Positions 23,182-34,172 of a DNA stretch of 64,000 bases are shown here, one piece after another. Every line of letters starts with the position of its first letter. Within the stretch, counting starts at the first letter, position 1. Source of the DNA: Verticillium longisporum (Eukaryota > Ascomycota > Sordariomycetes > Glomerellales > Plectosphaerellaceae). The position numbers and the translations under genes are program-made. The notes under the pieces were generated by a model. That model had not been told where the DNA came from, searched no databases, and saw nothing but the letters and a program-made list of their open reading frames with translations. The stretch spans positions 2,294,001-2,358,000 of the forward strand of contig JAETXT010000011.1 in the NCBI GenBank assembly GCA_019188255.1, in the 5' to 3' direction.

Positions 23182-25208
23182 ATGGTGTTCTCCGGTACGG
23201 CTGTCCCAGGCCCGCACCTGTTGACCTTGTCGCTGCTCGTCAGCGCAGGCATGCTACTGTCCCTCCTCGCACATGTTTACCGGGCCTGGTACCGCCTCAG
23301 ACACATTCCCGGGCCACGATGGGCTGCCTTCAGCAAATGGTGGATGCTACGTAACACACTGAGTGGGAAGATGCATCTCGCACTGAAGCGAGCCTGTGAT
23401 GAATACGGTATGTCAACCAAATCAAGAAAGAGAAAAGTGGAAGAGGAAATTCCCGCCTGGGACGGTGGAGATTGGCAAAGGACCATCGGACACGAACGTC
23501 GTAGTTGCTGCCCAGTGTGGCCCAGAGGTGTCCGGGAGGGGGACGAGGCTGCACCCAATATCATCACATCTACTGTATAAGGGGGGGATGACAGGGCCCT
23601 CTTTGTTTCGCTTTGCTTCATCCCTTTCGCCAGGCTGACCACAAGGGGTGCGCCATCTGGCTGTAGGTCCGGTCGTCCGCATCGGTCCCAACGACTTGGT
23701 AACCAATGACTCGGAGATCTTGCGCCGCATGTGGGCGGTGCGCTCGCCATACCGCAAGGGCGACTTTTACGATGCTATCAGGCTCGACCCGACCAAGGAC
23801 AACATCATTTCCATGCGCGACGATCATGCACACAACGAACTGCGCGCCAAAGTGGCCATTGGCGTAAGTATCGCCCCTGCACTGTTGGACACCGGGTCTT
23901 CTCCATTTCTCACCCTGCGTTGCCTTGCTCGTCAAGGGCGACTGCCTACCCTCACAGCAATATGACTGATCATTTCCTAGTATTCGGGCAAAGAGAACGA
24001 ATTCCTAGAGACAGCCATCGACGCGCAGATGTTGTCGTTGGTACGGTTGATCGAGGAGCGGTACGTTTCGACGTCTGGTGACTTCCGTCCCATGGACTTT
24101 GCGAGCAAGATGCAGTACCTGACCCTCGACATCATCACATCGCTGGCGTTTGGCGAGTGTTTTGGCTACCTCTCGCAAGACAAGGACGTGCACAACTACA
24201 TCCAAATCACCGAAGAGAGCATGCCCGCCATGATGACCTTGTCAGTGTTGCCCAGCCTAGCCGCTATTATGCAATCTCCCTTCTTTCGACGTGCCATGCC
24301 CTCGGAGCATGACCGTGTGGGTCTGGGCAAATTCATCGCGTAAGTTTGGCCTCCTTTCCAGTCTGTCTCTGAGGCTATCAGTAGACAAACGATGCTGACC
24401 CTGAAATGACAGTGTGGCCAAGAAGGTAGTCGCTGAGCGCATTGCCTCCGACAAGGTCCAGAGGGACATGCTCGGCTCGTTCCTAGCCCATGGGCTTACC
24501 CCTGAGGAAGCTGAGGGCGAGGCGCTTGTACAGATTCTCGCCGGCTCGGACACAACCGCCACAGCCATGCGCATGACCATGGTCTATCTCATGACGACGC
24601 CCACGGCCTACAATGCCCTCGCCAAGGAGGTACGCGACGCATGTGACAGAAGTCTTCTATCAGTACCTGTCCAGGACGCCGAGGCGCGAAGGCTTCCCTA
24701 TCTTCAGGCCACTATCCGCGAGGGCCTCCGCGTCTTCCCACCCGTCACGGGCCTCATGTCGGTAGCAGTACCACGTGGGGGCGATGTCATGCACGGTATG
24801 AGCATCCCGGAGGGCACGCAGATCGGATGGTCAGCTTTCGGAGTGCTCCGCAGCAAGGCCGTCTTCGGTCCAGATGCCGACACGTTCAGACCGGAGCGTT
24901 GGCTGGAGGCGGGTGACGAGGAACTCAAGGCGATGACAGCGCAGTGGGAGCTTGTGTTTAAATACGGAAAGTGGCAGTGTCTCGGCAAGACTGTGGCACT
25001 GCTTGACCTGAACAAGATCTTCGTCGAGGTTGGTTCGCACATGATTGGTGGGGACTTACAAATACGATGATATACTGACGATGCGTCATAGCTTCTTCGT
25101 CGCTTTGACTTTTCACTGATCGACCCCATTGAGCCGATGAAGTCATACTCAGCTGGTATTTTCATTCAGTCGAACCTGATGGTCAAAGTTGTTGGTCGTG
25201 GCCCATGA
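23182..25208 (+). CDS. Cytochrome P450 monooxygenase, pisatin demethylase-like type
   Basis: Microsomal haem-thiolate oxidase. Exons are 23182-23407, 23667-23863, 23981-24339, 24413-25028 and 25092-25208, phases 1, 0, 2, 0, giving 504 residues. An N-terminal hydrophobic anchor (residues about 10-35) is followed by the hinge RLRHIPGPRWAAFSK. The I-helix motif is AGSDTTATA, the K-helix ExxR is TIREGLR, the PERF-type motif is FRPERW, and the haem loop is FKYGKWQCLGK with the axial Cys. All key residues are present. The first intron is 259 nt, longer than usual. The overall pattern (GPVVRIGPNDL, MSIPEGTQIGW) resembles plant-toxin-detoxifying and secondary-metabolite P450s, but the substrate cannot be read from sequence. 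It is the nearest gene to the methyltransferase pair. Confidence 0.92.
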
Positions 25209-26969
25209 ATGCTAAGGAAAAGTCTGGGTCGAGCTCGCATTCCCCTTTTTTCCCCTTTGTCTTGTTTGCTTTTCTGCTATGTTTAATACTTCTTCTTCTT
25301 GGCTCTTTCAATGCGGGGTTAGTTTTTTCTGAATGTTCTGCCTCACAGCACGTCGGGCAAAAGCCTTCTGGTCGGTCGGCCTGGCTGGTCTGCTCATGCC
25401 CCTGTCATTGAGGGGCTCCGACCAGTCCAGGCTGTTTCTCCCTTCTTTTGCGTTAGCTTGGGTGGAATCCTGGGCAGCCTCAGATCGCAACGGCTCTCTC
25501 GACCCGGCATAGCATGCCTGACGGGGCACAGAATCGGAAAGGAGCCGAATGGTACTAGGACATGAAATTGCAGAGTGTTTTTGGTTCGACGGGAGACAAA
25601 GCAGGATACGGTGGGTGATTGCTTCTGGCCGAGTCCAACATGATGGTTCTGGATTAGGAGCCAAGGAAACCTGGTGGCAATGCCGTCTGGGTCAGAGCGG
25701 AGGAGGAGATCGTCGTCTGTTCTTGCATCACTGCGCTTAGATTGCAGCCTCAATAGGAATCTTTCTCGTGCGCCACACGATCAGATGAACGGGTGAAGAA
25801 ATGGCCGGCGAGGACAAGTGACTGTTCGTCAAGTCGTGTGCACCAGCGGAGGCTGGTTACTACGTTAGCTCGTGGGCAGAAAGAGGCCGTGAGAGATTGG
25901 TTCCCTCAGGGGGAAGGTGGGTGCACACATGGCCGGGGAATTGCTCGGGGGCTTTGAAGCTGGGGACGATTGAGGTCACATGCAGATTCTGGGGAGTTTT
26001 TTTTTCTCTCCCCTCCCCTCCTTGGAGAGCTTTCTCGTTTGGTGCTGGTGCTGGTGCTGGGTAAATTGAGGAGGAGCCGGTATTTGGCCGTTGCAGACGA
26101 TGACCGGGATATGGCCGTGGATTTGCACGAGGTTGAGGGTGATGTGAGTGGTCAATGGAGGCGATCGTCTGATGTAGCTCGTCGTCCCCAGACCTTAGTA
26201 CCGTGGAGGCCAATCTGGGGGCAGGGGGCATGGGGGAGAAGATGTGGTGATGAGGGGGGCTACAACGGTGGAAAAGGCCGCGAGGGGGATGAGGTTCCCC
26301 AGGATCCCCGCACTCGCCAAGAGCCATCCATGACGTAGGTACAGGTGCAGGCACAGGCACAGGCTTGTTAGGGAGGTGGGAGCACCGTCCAAGCCCTATA
26401 CGGGCTTCTTCGCCCAGCGTCTTCAGGCCTCGCCTCGCCTGCTAAGACGGCTCGTCGAGGGCGCTAGCAGGGGCAGTTGGCAACAAGCATTCAGGAGGGG
26501 AGAACCCCCCAAGCCCCCTCCCCTCCCCCGCAGCGCCGCGGCCAGACTCCTCCCCACAATAACGCCATGGTCGGGCCGTGGTGGTGCAGCCTCCTTCCTT
26601 TCCATCCAAGTCACTCCTGCTGTTCGTTCCCTGGCCTGCTGCTCTTGCCTTCTCCTGACTGCCTGGCCTGGTCTTGGCTTCCGAAGCACACCAGCTGAGG
26701 AGAGTTAGCTTCCATCTGCTCAGCCCTCTTACCAACCGCTTCGTGCTGTACTGTACAGCCTGGCATGACAAGTTTGTTAGCCACACGACGTGTTGATGCT
26801 CATGTCGCTCGAGGTACCATCTTTTTGGCCTACTATCTTGGCGCTGGGTCACTTATGTCAAATGGAGCAAGGCGCCAACCGTTGACGCCGGCCCACGGCT
26901 TGCCATGCCCCCCCATGACCATGCAGCCGTTGCAGCAACTCCAGGTACTCCGAATTGAACCACCCTCTG

Positions 26970-26983
26970 CGGCACCTCGGCGG
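26970..26983 (+). promoter_or_regulatory. Candidate AmyR site (CGG-N8-CGG)
   Basis: CGG, eight bases, CGG on the plus strand, about 300 bases upstream of the glucoamylase start and 195 upstream of its TATA box. The Aspergillus starch regulator AmyR binds CGG-N8-(C/A)GG direct repeats in amylase promoters. The match is exact, but a single site of this kind can occur by chance, and whether this species has AmyR is unknown. Confidence 0.5.
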
Positions 26984-27176
26984 AACACCTCACCTCCGCT
27001 AGGCTCCGCTATCATATGTTGACTTGCCAAGGATCACGGACATGGACCATGGGCCATGAGCCCTGGGCAGCTCTTTCGTCCCGACTTCTTGGCCCCGACC
27101 TGACCCTAGCTGAAGCCTCACATGTATGGCCCCAGGTTTGATACCACAAATGGTCACCTTCAGTGCCTCGCGTAAG

Positions 27177-27184
27177 TATATATA
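27177..27184 (+). promoter_or_regulatory. TATA box of the glucoamylase gene
   Basis: TATATATA lies about 100 bases upstream of the start at 27285. The position suits a highly expressed secreted enzyme gene. Confidence 0.6.
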
Positions 27185-27284
27185 GATGGCTTGATCATCA
27201 TGACCCCAAAACACTCCCACGTGGGTTCCCTCCTTCTCAGACATTGTGCATAGCTTCAACCAAGGCCTTCTCTCCGACTGAATC

Positions 27285-29213
27285 ATGGTTTCTCTCCGCT
27301 CCCAGCTCGTGGCCCTGGCCGCTGCCCTGGCCATCCCCGCCGTCTCTGGCCAGGACCTCGAGGACTTCATCACCAAGCAGCGCCCTCTGTCACTGACCAA
27401 TGTTCTCAACAACCTTGGTGCCGCTGCCGGCGCCGCCCCGGCCTGGTCATCGCAAGCCCCTCCAAGACCGACCCTCCCTGTAAGTCGGAGCCATGGATGG
27501 CCATGTTTGGAGGCTTCGTTGCTGACGGTTCGGCCACCAGACTACTACACTTGGACCCGTGACTCGGCCTTGACCTTCAAGATGCTCATCGACGAGTTCA
27601 TCCACGACCCTGTCGCCAACGCCAACCTCGAGAAGCACATTCGTGACTACCTTCGCGCCCAGGCCATCCTCCAGACTGTCGCCAACCCCTCCGGCGCCCT
27701 GCTGCCCTCCGGCCGCGGTCTCGGTGAGGCTAAGTACGAGGTTGACGGCTCGCGCTTCAATGGCGCCTGGGGTCGCCCCCAGAGGGACGGACCCCCTCTG
27801 CGCGCCGTCGCCCTCATCACCTGGGCCAACTGGCTCGCCGATTCAGGTGACGCGGGCGAGGAAGAGGCGAGGGACATCGTCTGGCCCGTCATTGCCAACG
27901 ATCTCGCCTACACTGGACAGTACTGGAACTCAACCGGCTTCGACCTCTGGGAGGAGGTCTCTGGCTCCAGCTTCTTCACCACCCAGGCTCAGTACCGCGC
28001 TCTGATCGAGGGTGCCGAGCTCGCTGAGCGCCTCAACACGACGTGCGGCGCCGCCTGCGACGAAGCCCCTGCCGTCGGCTGCTTCCTCAACTCGGACAGC
28101 TACTGGAACGGCCGTCACCACATTGCCAACATCAACACCAACACCCAGCGCTCCGGAAAGGACGCCAACACCATGCTCGGCGCCAACGCCGCCTTTGATA
28201 TTGCCGCCTCCTGCGACAGTGCCACCATTCAGCCCTGCCACCCTCGCGCCCTGGCGTCTTTCAAGCAGTGGGTTGACGCCTGGCGTGATCCTGCCGAATA
28301 CCCCATCAACGAGGGTATCCCCAGCAACGAGGGCATTGCCATCGGCCGCTACACTGAGGACATCTACTACAACGGCAACCCTTGGTACCTCATCACCCTT
28401 GGTGCTGGCGAGTTCCTCTTCAACGCCGCCCACCAGTGGAAGGCCCACGGCTACATCACCATTGACAGCACCTCCCTGCCCTTCTTCCAGGATCTCTGGC
28501 CCGAGGCCAAGGTTGGTACCTTCAAGCGCCCCTGCTCCAAGAACCCCAAGGCTCCCTTCAACGTCATTGTCGAGGCTGCCAACCGCTACGGCGATTCGTT
28601 CCTCTCTGTCGCTCAAAAGTACACCCCGGCCGACGGCTCCCTCGCCGAGCAGTACAACCGTGACCCTCCCTTCGAGCCCCAGAGCGCCCGTGACCTGACC
28701 TGGTCCTACGCCGCCTTTGTCACCGCCGCCGCCCGCCGCGCCGGCGAGTTCCCTCCCACTTGGGTCCCCGCCAACCTGCCCATCCCCTCGACCTGCGCCG
28801 CCTCGTCCGCGCGGGGCACCTATACCCCTGTCACCGCTGCTGGTGCGCCCGACCTCGGCGAGGTCCCCTGCGCTGCGCCCGTCACCTTCCGTGTCGACGC
28901 CAGGACCTACTACGGCGAGGACATCTACGTCCTCGGCGGTGCGCCGTCTCTCGGCAACTGGAACGTCGAGAACGCCCAGCCCCTGACCGCCGACGGCTAC
29001 ACCGACGCCCGGCCGCTCTGGGCCATTGACGTCGACCTCGACGCCGCAGGCCAGACCGTCACCTACCAGTTTGTGCGCAGACAAAACTGCGGCCAAGGCT
29101 ACATTTACGAGACGGTCAACAGGACCGTCGACGTGCCGGCGTGCGGTGTCACGACGCCGACCGTCCTCGAGGCCACGTGGACCGGTCCCGTGGGTACGCC
29201 TGGAAACTGCTAG
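27285..29213 (+). CDS. Secreted glucoamylase, GH15 with C-terminal CBM20, with an apparent frameshift in exon 1
   Basis: Releases glucose from the ends of starch chains outside the cell. A signal peptide is seen (residues 1-22, ending AIPAVSG). GH15 hallmarks are YYTWTRDSALTFK, WGRPQRDGPPLRA, the acid region LWEEVSGSSFF, and SARDLTWSYAAF with the catalytic base Glu just before it. A CBM20 starch-binding domain follows (about residues 508-605: VTFRVDARTYYGEDIYVLGG, SLGNWNVE). An intron at 27480-27540 (GTAAGT..CCACCAG, CTGAC inside) interrupts the codon before YYTWTRD. Upstream, about 27440-27479 matches the family only in another frame, as if one G is missing at 27440-27441. With it the protein is 622 residues. 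As given, the missing base and the 61-nt intron offset each other and produce one long uninterrupted frame with about 34 false residues. Confidence 0.92.
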   Translation: MVSLRSQLVALAAALAIPAVSGQDLEDFITKQRPLSLTNVLNNLGAAAGAAPAWSSQAPPRPTLPVSRSHGWPCLEASLLTVRPPDYYTWTRDSALTFKMLIDEFIHDPVANANLEKHIRDYLRAQAILQTVANPSGALLPSGRGLGEAKYEVDGSRFNGAWGRPQRDGPPLRAVALITWANWLADSGDAGEEEARDIVWPVIANDLAYTGQYWNSTGFDLWEEVSGSSFFTTQAQYRALIEGAELAERLNTTCGAACDEAPAVGCFLNSDSYWNGRHHIANINTNTQRSGKDANTMLGANAAFDIAASCDSATIQPCHPRALASFKQWVDAWRDPAEYPINEGIPSNEGIAIGRYTEDIYYNGNPWYLITLGAGEFLFNAAHQWKAHGYITIDSTSLPFFQDLWPEAKVGTFKRPCSKNPKAPFNVIVEAANRYGDSFLSVAQKYTPADGSLAEQYNRDPPFEPQSARDLTWSYAAFVTAAARRAGEFPPTWVPANLPIPSTCAASSARGTYTPVTAAGAPDLGEVPCAAPVTFRVDARTYYGEDIYVLGGAPSLGNWNVENAQPLTADGYTDARPLWAIDVDLDAAGQTVTYQFVRRQNCGQGYIYETVNRTVDVPACGVTTPTVLEATWTGPVGTPGNC

Positions 29214-29669
29214 AGAGCAGGAAACGATGCCGTGAACAGGCACGGAAAAAATCTCATAATGTTCGCATGAGAAGGACGGGAAATAACGTGTATATGTCGC
29301 CGTCGACCCCGCCATTTGGTAGCTTCGGGGGGGGGGGCTATTCTATTACTGAACCCCACCCCCTTCCCTCCTATTATTGCCCTGTTCGTAGAAGTACATA
29401 GGTAATCCTTTCTAAACAAGAATAAAATGTATATACGTTTTCGCCCTTTGCGCCCTCGCTATCCCCAATAGAGTGAACAAGATATATCGATCCGTCAAGA
29501 GTCGTGATTAGTCCTACCTTGGCCCTTCCAGGTTGGCCAAGCAAGCTACACTTCCCACCCATGGACGCCACTGTGATTTCGTCTGAATGCCCTACCCCTG
29601 TCTCTCCGGAATTGAACCGACAGGTGGCGTACCTACTTGTATATAGCTACCTACTCTATGCCCCTTTAC
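29214..29669. other. Convergent gap between glucoamylase and a Zn2Cys6 regulator
   Basis: Holds two 3' ends. A run of about ten Gs lies near 29329-29338, and an AATAAAA-like element near 29420 could serve 3' processing of the glucoamylase. No gene seen. Confidence 0.45.
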
Positions 29670-32591
29670 CTATACGGGCCCCCCTGCGCCTGCGGCATGG
29701 AAACGGGCGGCCCCCCCCTGCACCTCGACGTGGTCGGGCGGCCCCGCCGGGAAAGGGCCGAAGCCGGGCGGGGACCCGGCAAAGTTGTTCATGTCGTAGC
29801 CCTGCATGAAGAAGCCCCAGTTCATATCGCCAAACTCGTTGTTCATGTCCGGCAGGCCGATGAGCTGCGCCGGATCGAGGCCCGAGTTCTCGCCCGGCGG
29901 CGTGGCCATCATGCCCATCTCGCCCGGGGCGCCGAGACGCGGCAGCGGTTGCTGCTGCTGCTGCTGCTGCAGAGGCGGAGGCTGTCGTTGTTGGTGCTGT
30001 TGTTGGTGCTGGTGCTGGTGCTGTTGTTGGTGCTGGTGCTGGTGCAGGGGCTGAGGGTAGTCAACCGACTGCCTCGGCGTGGGGCCCATGGGGCCGGCAT
30101 GGTGGAGGTTCGGCACGAAGGCGGGGCTGCCATCGCTGGGCGGCGCCGAGGGCAGAGGGTCCCGAGGCGGGCGCTTGCCATCGCGACTGGCCTTGTCGGC
30201 GCGCTCGCGCAGGCGATCGATCCACGAGGGAGCCGGCTGGACGATACCCTGCTGGCGCTGCGAGGCGGCGCGCGCGTCCCAGGCCTTGACGAAGAGGTTG
30301 CCAAAGGCAAGGTGCATCGGGTTGTGGAGGGTGTTCATGAGGCCGCGGAGCTCGTGGTTCTTCGTAATGGCGTCCCAGGCGCGGTCGACGAGCGGGCCTG
30401 TTGTTCGCTGCCGCATCTCGGTGACGAGGAACATGTAGGCCGGGAAGGGAAAGTGCAGGAACGTGTACCACTTGTAGCCGCGGAGGCTCTCGGCCGACTG
30501 AACTATATTGTCGTACTCGATCATCTGGGTGGCTTCGAGGAAGAGCGTGTCACGCTCGTGCTCGTTCAGAGCCGCGGCTGGGTCATTGTTGGCGAGGCGG
30601 ACGAGGAATGAGACGACTCGCATCTTGCAGAGGGCCTGTCGCGTCATAGTCAGGGTGAAGAAGTGGAGAGGTATCTTTTGGTCGCAGTAACGAAGGTACG
30701 TGCCCTCAATGTGGGCGAAGAAGCCGTCGAGCGTGTACCATTGCCCGCCGGGGCCGGCCATGCGGACCATGGAAAGAGGCCGTGAGGCGATGGGGTTGTC
30801 TTTGTCTATGGGGACGCGAGGGTCCTTGGATGCGTCGGTGCTGATGGCCATGGCGAGCTCAGCGCGGATGAGGCTGAAGAGCATCTCCGTCGGGCCGGCA
30901 TGCTCGGTCGGCGCGTCCTTGCCATCAGCGTGGAGGTCTGTATCATTGATATTGAGAGGGAGTTTGCAGTCGCCAATAGTCGAGAGGGCCGTGACCGTCG
31001 AGCCCGTCATCTCGCCTATGCGGCGATCGTACCCGACTATTGTCCACCAGAGCCGCCTGCGCTGTTCGACCTCGAAGGGGGACAGGCCATAGACTTGAGC
31101 ATCTCGATGGAGACCCATGCGCTGGCCTATTCGAACAGCGATGCCGACGTAGCAGAAAATCTGTCGGGGATCGATGAACATGCGAATGGCAATCTGTAGC
31201 TTGGGTTACTTTGTGTACATGTGTAGCAAAATCGAGAGGCAGATGCTTACGAGGAAGAGGATGTAGGCCTGCAGCACCATCATGTCGGTGGTGCGCATGA
31301 ACCCAGCGTTGACCAGCGCCTGCTGGCCTGCCTTGTGGTACCTGGAAAGGAGCTCAATCTTGGGCTCGCCGAGCAGCTTCCTGCTCTGGCCGTCATCGAT
31401 TGTCAGGACGGCCATGATGTAGATGCTGAAGAGGAGGGCCTCGACGTTCTTGGGGACATCATCGAGATTTCTGGTGGCCTCGATGACGAGCCCCTGCACG
31501 GTAGGAATGTGCGTGATCTTGAGCAGCGGATTGACGTTATTGATGTAAATCTGCCACAGCTCGAAGATTTGTACGGGCGTAGGATGATAGTGGTAGACGG
31601 AGGTCTCGCGGTTGGCGCCGACGATGAAGGGGAAGCCGTCCTGGTGCTCGTACATCGTATCAAAAGCGCGATGGACCGCCGAGCCATCGAGCTCTTCTTC
31701 GTCAGACGAGTCTCTCATGAGATCCTCGCTCGCTCGGAACTGGACACGCGTAAGAATTGGTGGACACTTGGTTGTGATGGGTCACGGCACGCTCAACATA
31801 CTTCTCGGTGGAATAAGAACCATTTGTAGGGCACCCTTCACACGAGGATCAGCTCTAGTCAACAGCATTCGCGGTGTAGGCAGGGAAGCAGGGCAGGGCA
31901 GGAGAGGGTCCAAGGAGGTCACGGAAGAGCTCGGCGACTTCGGGAGGGGGGCTATGTCTCACTTGTCCGGTCGGTGCGTGCCGGCACCGAAGCCTGTCTT
32001 GGAGGAGGAGGCTTGACTACCATCGGGCGAGGTGTGCAGCCCCTCGAGGTCGTTCTCGAGGTCGGTCACCTCGTCGACGCCACCATGGCTGGAGACTCTG
32101 AGGTCACGAGCGATCGGGTCGACGCTGACACCGTTCTCGGCGAGCAGCGTCTCGTACTTCTTGAGGCGGTCAATGAGGTCCTTCTCCTGGAGTCGCTTCT
32201 TCCGCCGGCGAGGGGGGTTCGGAGGCACGACGCGGCACTCGACGCGGGCCTTGACACAGTTTGCGCATGGTTTCCTCTTGTCGCAGCGAACTTTCCTCTG
32301 CTGACACAAGACACAGGAGGTGCCACGAGTCAGTTTCATGGCGTTGGGATCAAACTCGGGGGGGAACCCGATGGGTATGGGGATGGTGCCCGGTATTTGG
32401 TGAGGGACCCCAGGCACGGCGGCAGTGGTGACAGCAGGTGGCGGTGCTTGTGGTTGTGGTTGTGGTTGTGGAGGCGCGGGTGCCGATTGTTGTACGTGTG
32501 TCTGAGCGGGAGCAGCCGCATGAGCTTGACCATGGTCTTGGCCGTGGTATGGACCGTGGCTGGGGCCCTGGTCAGGGTCGTGGCCCGACAT
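29670..32591 (-). CDS. Zn2Cys6 transcription factor with fungal-specific regulatory domain
   Basis: Nuclear DNA-binding regulator. Reading down the minus strand, exons are 32591-31963, 31835-31802, 31739-31251 and 31193-29670, giving 891 residues. The zinc cluster (residues about 90-120) has the spacing C-x2-C-x6-C-x5-C-x2-C-x6-C, with a basic stretch PPRRRKKRLQEKDLIDRLKKY forming the linker and coiled coil. The fungal-specific TF domain follows (QIYINNVNPLLKITHIPTVQ, LLGEPKIELLSRYHKAGQQA, RRRLWWTIVGYDRRIGEMTG). The C-terminus has long Gln/His runs (about residues 765-800). The 34-base second exon was placed because it alone joins the zinc-finger exon to the conserved FRASEDL segment in frame. 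Target genes unknown; its neighbours are a starch enzyme and an exporter, but it is not of the AmyR type by its zinc cluster. Confidence 0.87.
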
Positions 32592-33339
32592 GGTGGACAG
32601 TCCGATGGGGATGCGCGCAGATGGGGTGCGATGCGTGGCAGACAGGGAATTCAGAGCAGTCAGTGAGAGATTGACGCGGATGGGATTGCCCAGCAGAGCA
32701 AGGCGGCGTCGAGCGAGTGGAGCCGGAACGACGATCGATCTCGGTCCCGAGGATGGATGGGCAGGAGGAGCGCGCTGAAGACTGGACGACGACGTGGTGG
32801 ATGGGGATTTCCTGACTCAATGCCAGAGCTGCAGGGCTGGCTTGGGCGTGCAGAGTCTGAAGTGAAATGTCGTACAGGAACAGGAAGAGTGGATTGGCAA
32901 AACGACGACCAGTGAGCTCGTGAAAGCGGGTATCCGCAGTGTCGACAGTCAAAGAGTGATTGGCGAGCCAGGACGAAGGCATGCAGCGGGATGCGGGCGA
33001 CGTGCTGGGGGTTCAGGCATCGATCGAGTGCGCTTCTGTTACGCTCGATGATCCCTCTGCCGTCTGTCGCCTGTCTGTCGCCTGATATCGGATGGCAAAA
33101 GTGGAATGTTTGACGGGGGACGAGTCGACGTCTATCTGAGGCTACCTAAGGTAGGCAAAGCTGGACAGACCAGAGCCGGTGTAGGCACTGTCAGCTCAAA
33201 GCGAACCCGATCCTTTCGCCGAAAAGGGAAGGCAAACAGGCAGGCAGGCTGACGAAGGGCCCAGGTGAGATGGGATGATGGCCTGATCGGATTTGCCCCG
33301 GTTTGATTGAATGCCAGTGCCTGTGTGTGGCCTTTGCTT

Positions 33340-33340
<1 letters not shown>

Positions 33341-33366
<26 letters not shown>
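33341..33366. repeat. GGCT tetranucleotide microsatellite
   Basis: Six full copies of GGCT plus two bases, uninterrupted. Copy number is likely to vary between strains. Confidence 0.85.
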
Positions 33367-33370
<4 letters not shown>

Positions 33371-33839
33371 CTCGTTCTGCTGTGGCTCTCGCTCGCATGC
33401 ATCAATGGCGAGATTGCCAAGCTCGTGTGGAAGTTGGAGGTTTCGGTCCCGAAATGTCGAAGTCAAGGCGGCGGTGTGTCGGGGAGAAAAAGGTACGGTC
33501 CAGGCAAACATGGGCAAACATGGGGAAGGTCGGTGACTTGTGTGTTCTTTCGGGACCGAGCCTGGCCTGGAGTTCGATCCCGCTAAGCCCCCTTAGGTCT
33601 GGTGCCCCGGCGCCACATCAGTGGATGCACTCGTCCCACTCGTCTGTGGCTCAGCCCAGAACATCCGTTCTCGTCCATCGTCAAATACAAGTCCCCTAAC
33701 CCACCATCCTCACCACTCCTTCCATCGTGTCATATCCCGAACCAATGCTCTGTTTCGCCCAAAAGATCCTCTTTTCATCCGTGAATCAGCAGGCATCAAT
33801 CATCCAGACCCTTCTTGATACCCGCTCGGTTACCTCACC

Positions 33840-33941
33840 ATGCCTCTGCCACCCGACGGCCAGCCGTATGGTCCCTCGTCGTCGACAGGCAACCTTTACG
33901 GAGCACCGACGGGGGATCTGCTTTCCGATGCTGCAGGCAAG
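33840..33941 (+). other. Upstream ORF / leader exon before the MFS exporter
   Basis: ATG in a CACCATGCC context opens 34 codons (MPLPPDGQPYGPSSSTGNLY...) ending exactly at a GTAAGG donor. The best acceptor is CCAATAG at 34161-34167, five bases before the MFS start codon. Spliced this way, the upstream frame runs across the MFS ATG in another frame and stops inside the gene, making it an overlapping uORF. It may instead be a true N-terminal exon if a base is missing, given other indels in this window. Confidence 0.4.
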
Positions 33942-34172
33942 GTAAGGGAGCATCTATATGTATGCTCTTCAGCCTCTCTTTCCTTTGTCTCTTTACCTGT
34001 CCCGGAGTCTGGCCTTGTCACTAGCATTCATAGCAATCTAAACACACCCACTTGACGCCGTCAGCTTCCTCCGTTCCTGCTTCTGGCTGTCGTTCATGCG
34101 GCCTAACTTGTTCTCTCCTGCACATCTCTAACCTCGCCCTCTTTTTTATCTCTACCTCGGCCAATAGCTTTC

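Larger units (their letters stand above)
25209..27284. other. Intergenic region, 2.1 kb, including the glucoamylase promoter
   Basis: No gene recognised. A short GGTGCT repeat lies near 26040-26060. The last 350 bases contain a candidate AmyR site and a TATA box before the glucoamylase. Confidence 0.55.
32592..34172. other. Divergent promoter region, 1.6 kb, regulator / MFS exporter
   Basis: Two genes read outward from here. It holds a GGCT microsatellite (33341-33366) and a probable first, mostly untranslated exon of the MFS gene (to 33941) followed by an intron ending at 34167. No other gene is seen. Confidence 0.5.

Noticed and set aside
27285..29213. Single-exon glucoamylase of 642 residues
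   Set aside because: The segment encoded by 27441-27540 does not fit GH15, while a good intron and one extra G give the family sequence.
27930..29315. 461-codon minus-strand open frame across the glucoamylase
   Set aside because: Reverse-strand shadow of a codon-biased gene with no motifs of its own.
33565..33600. tRNA-like T-arm (AGTTCGATCCC)
   Set aside because: The bases around the loop do not pair, and no A-box or acceptor stem is found upstream.
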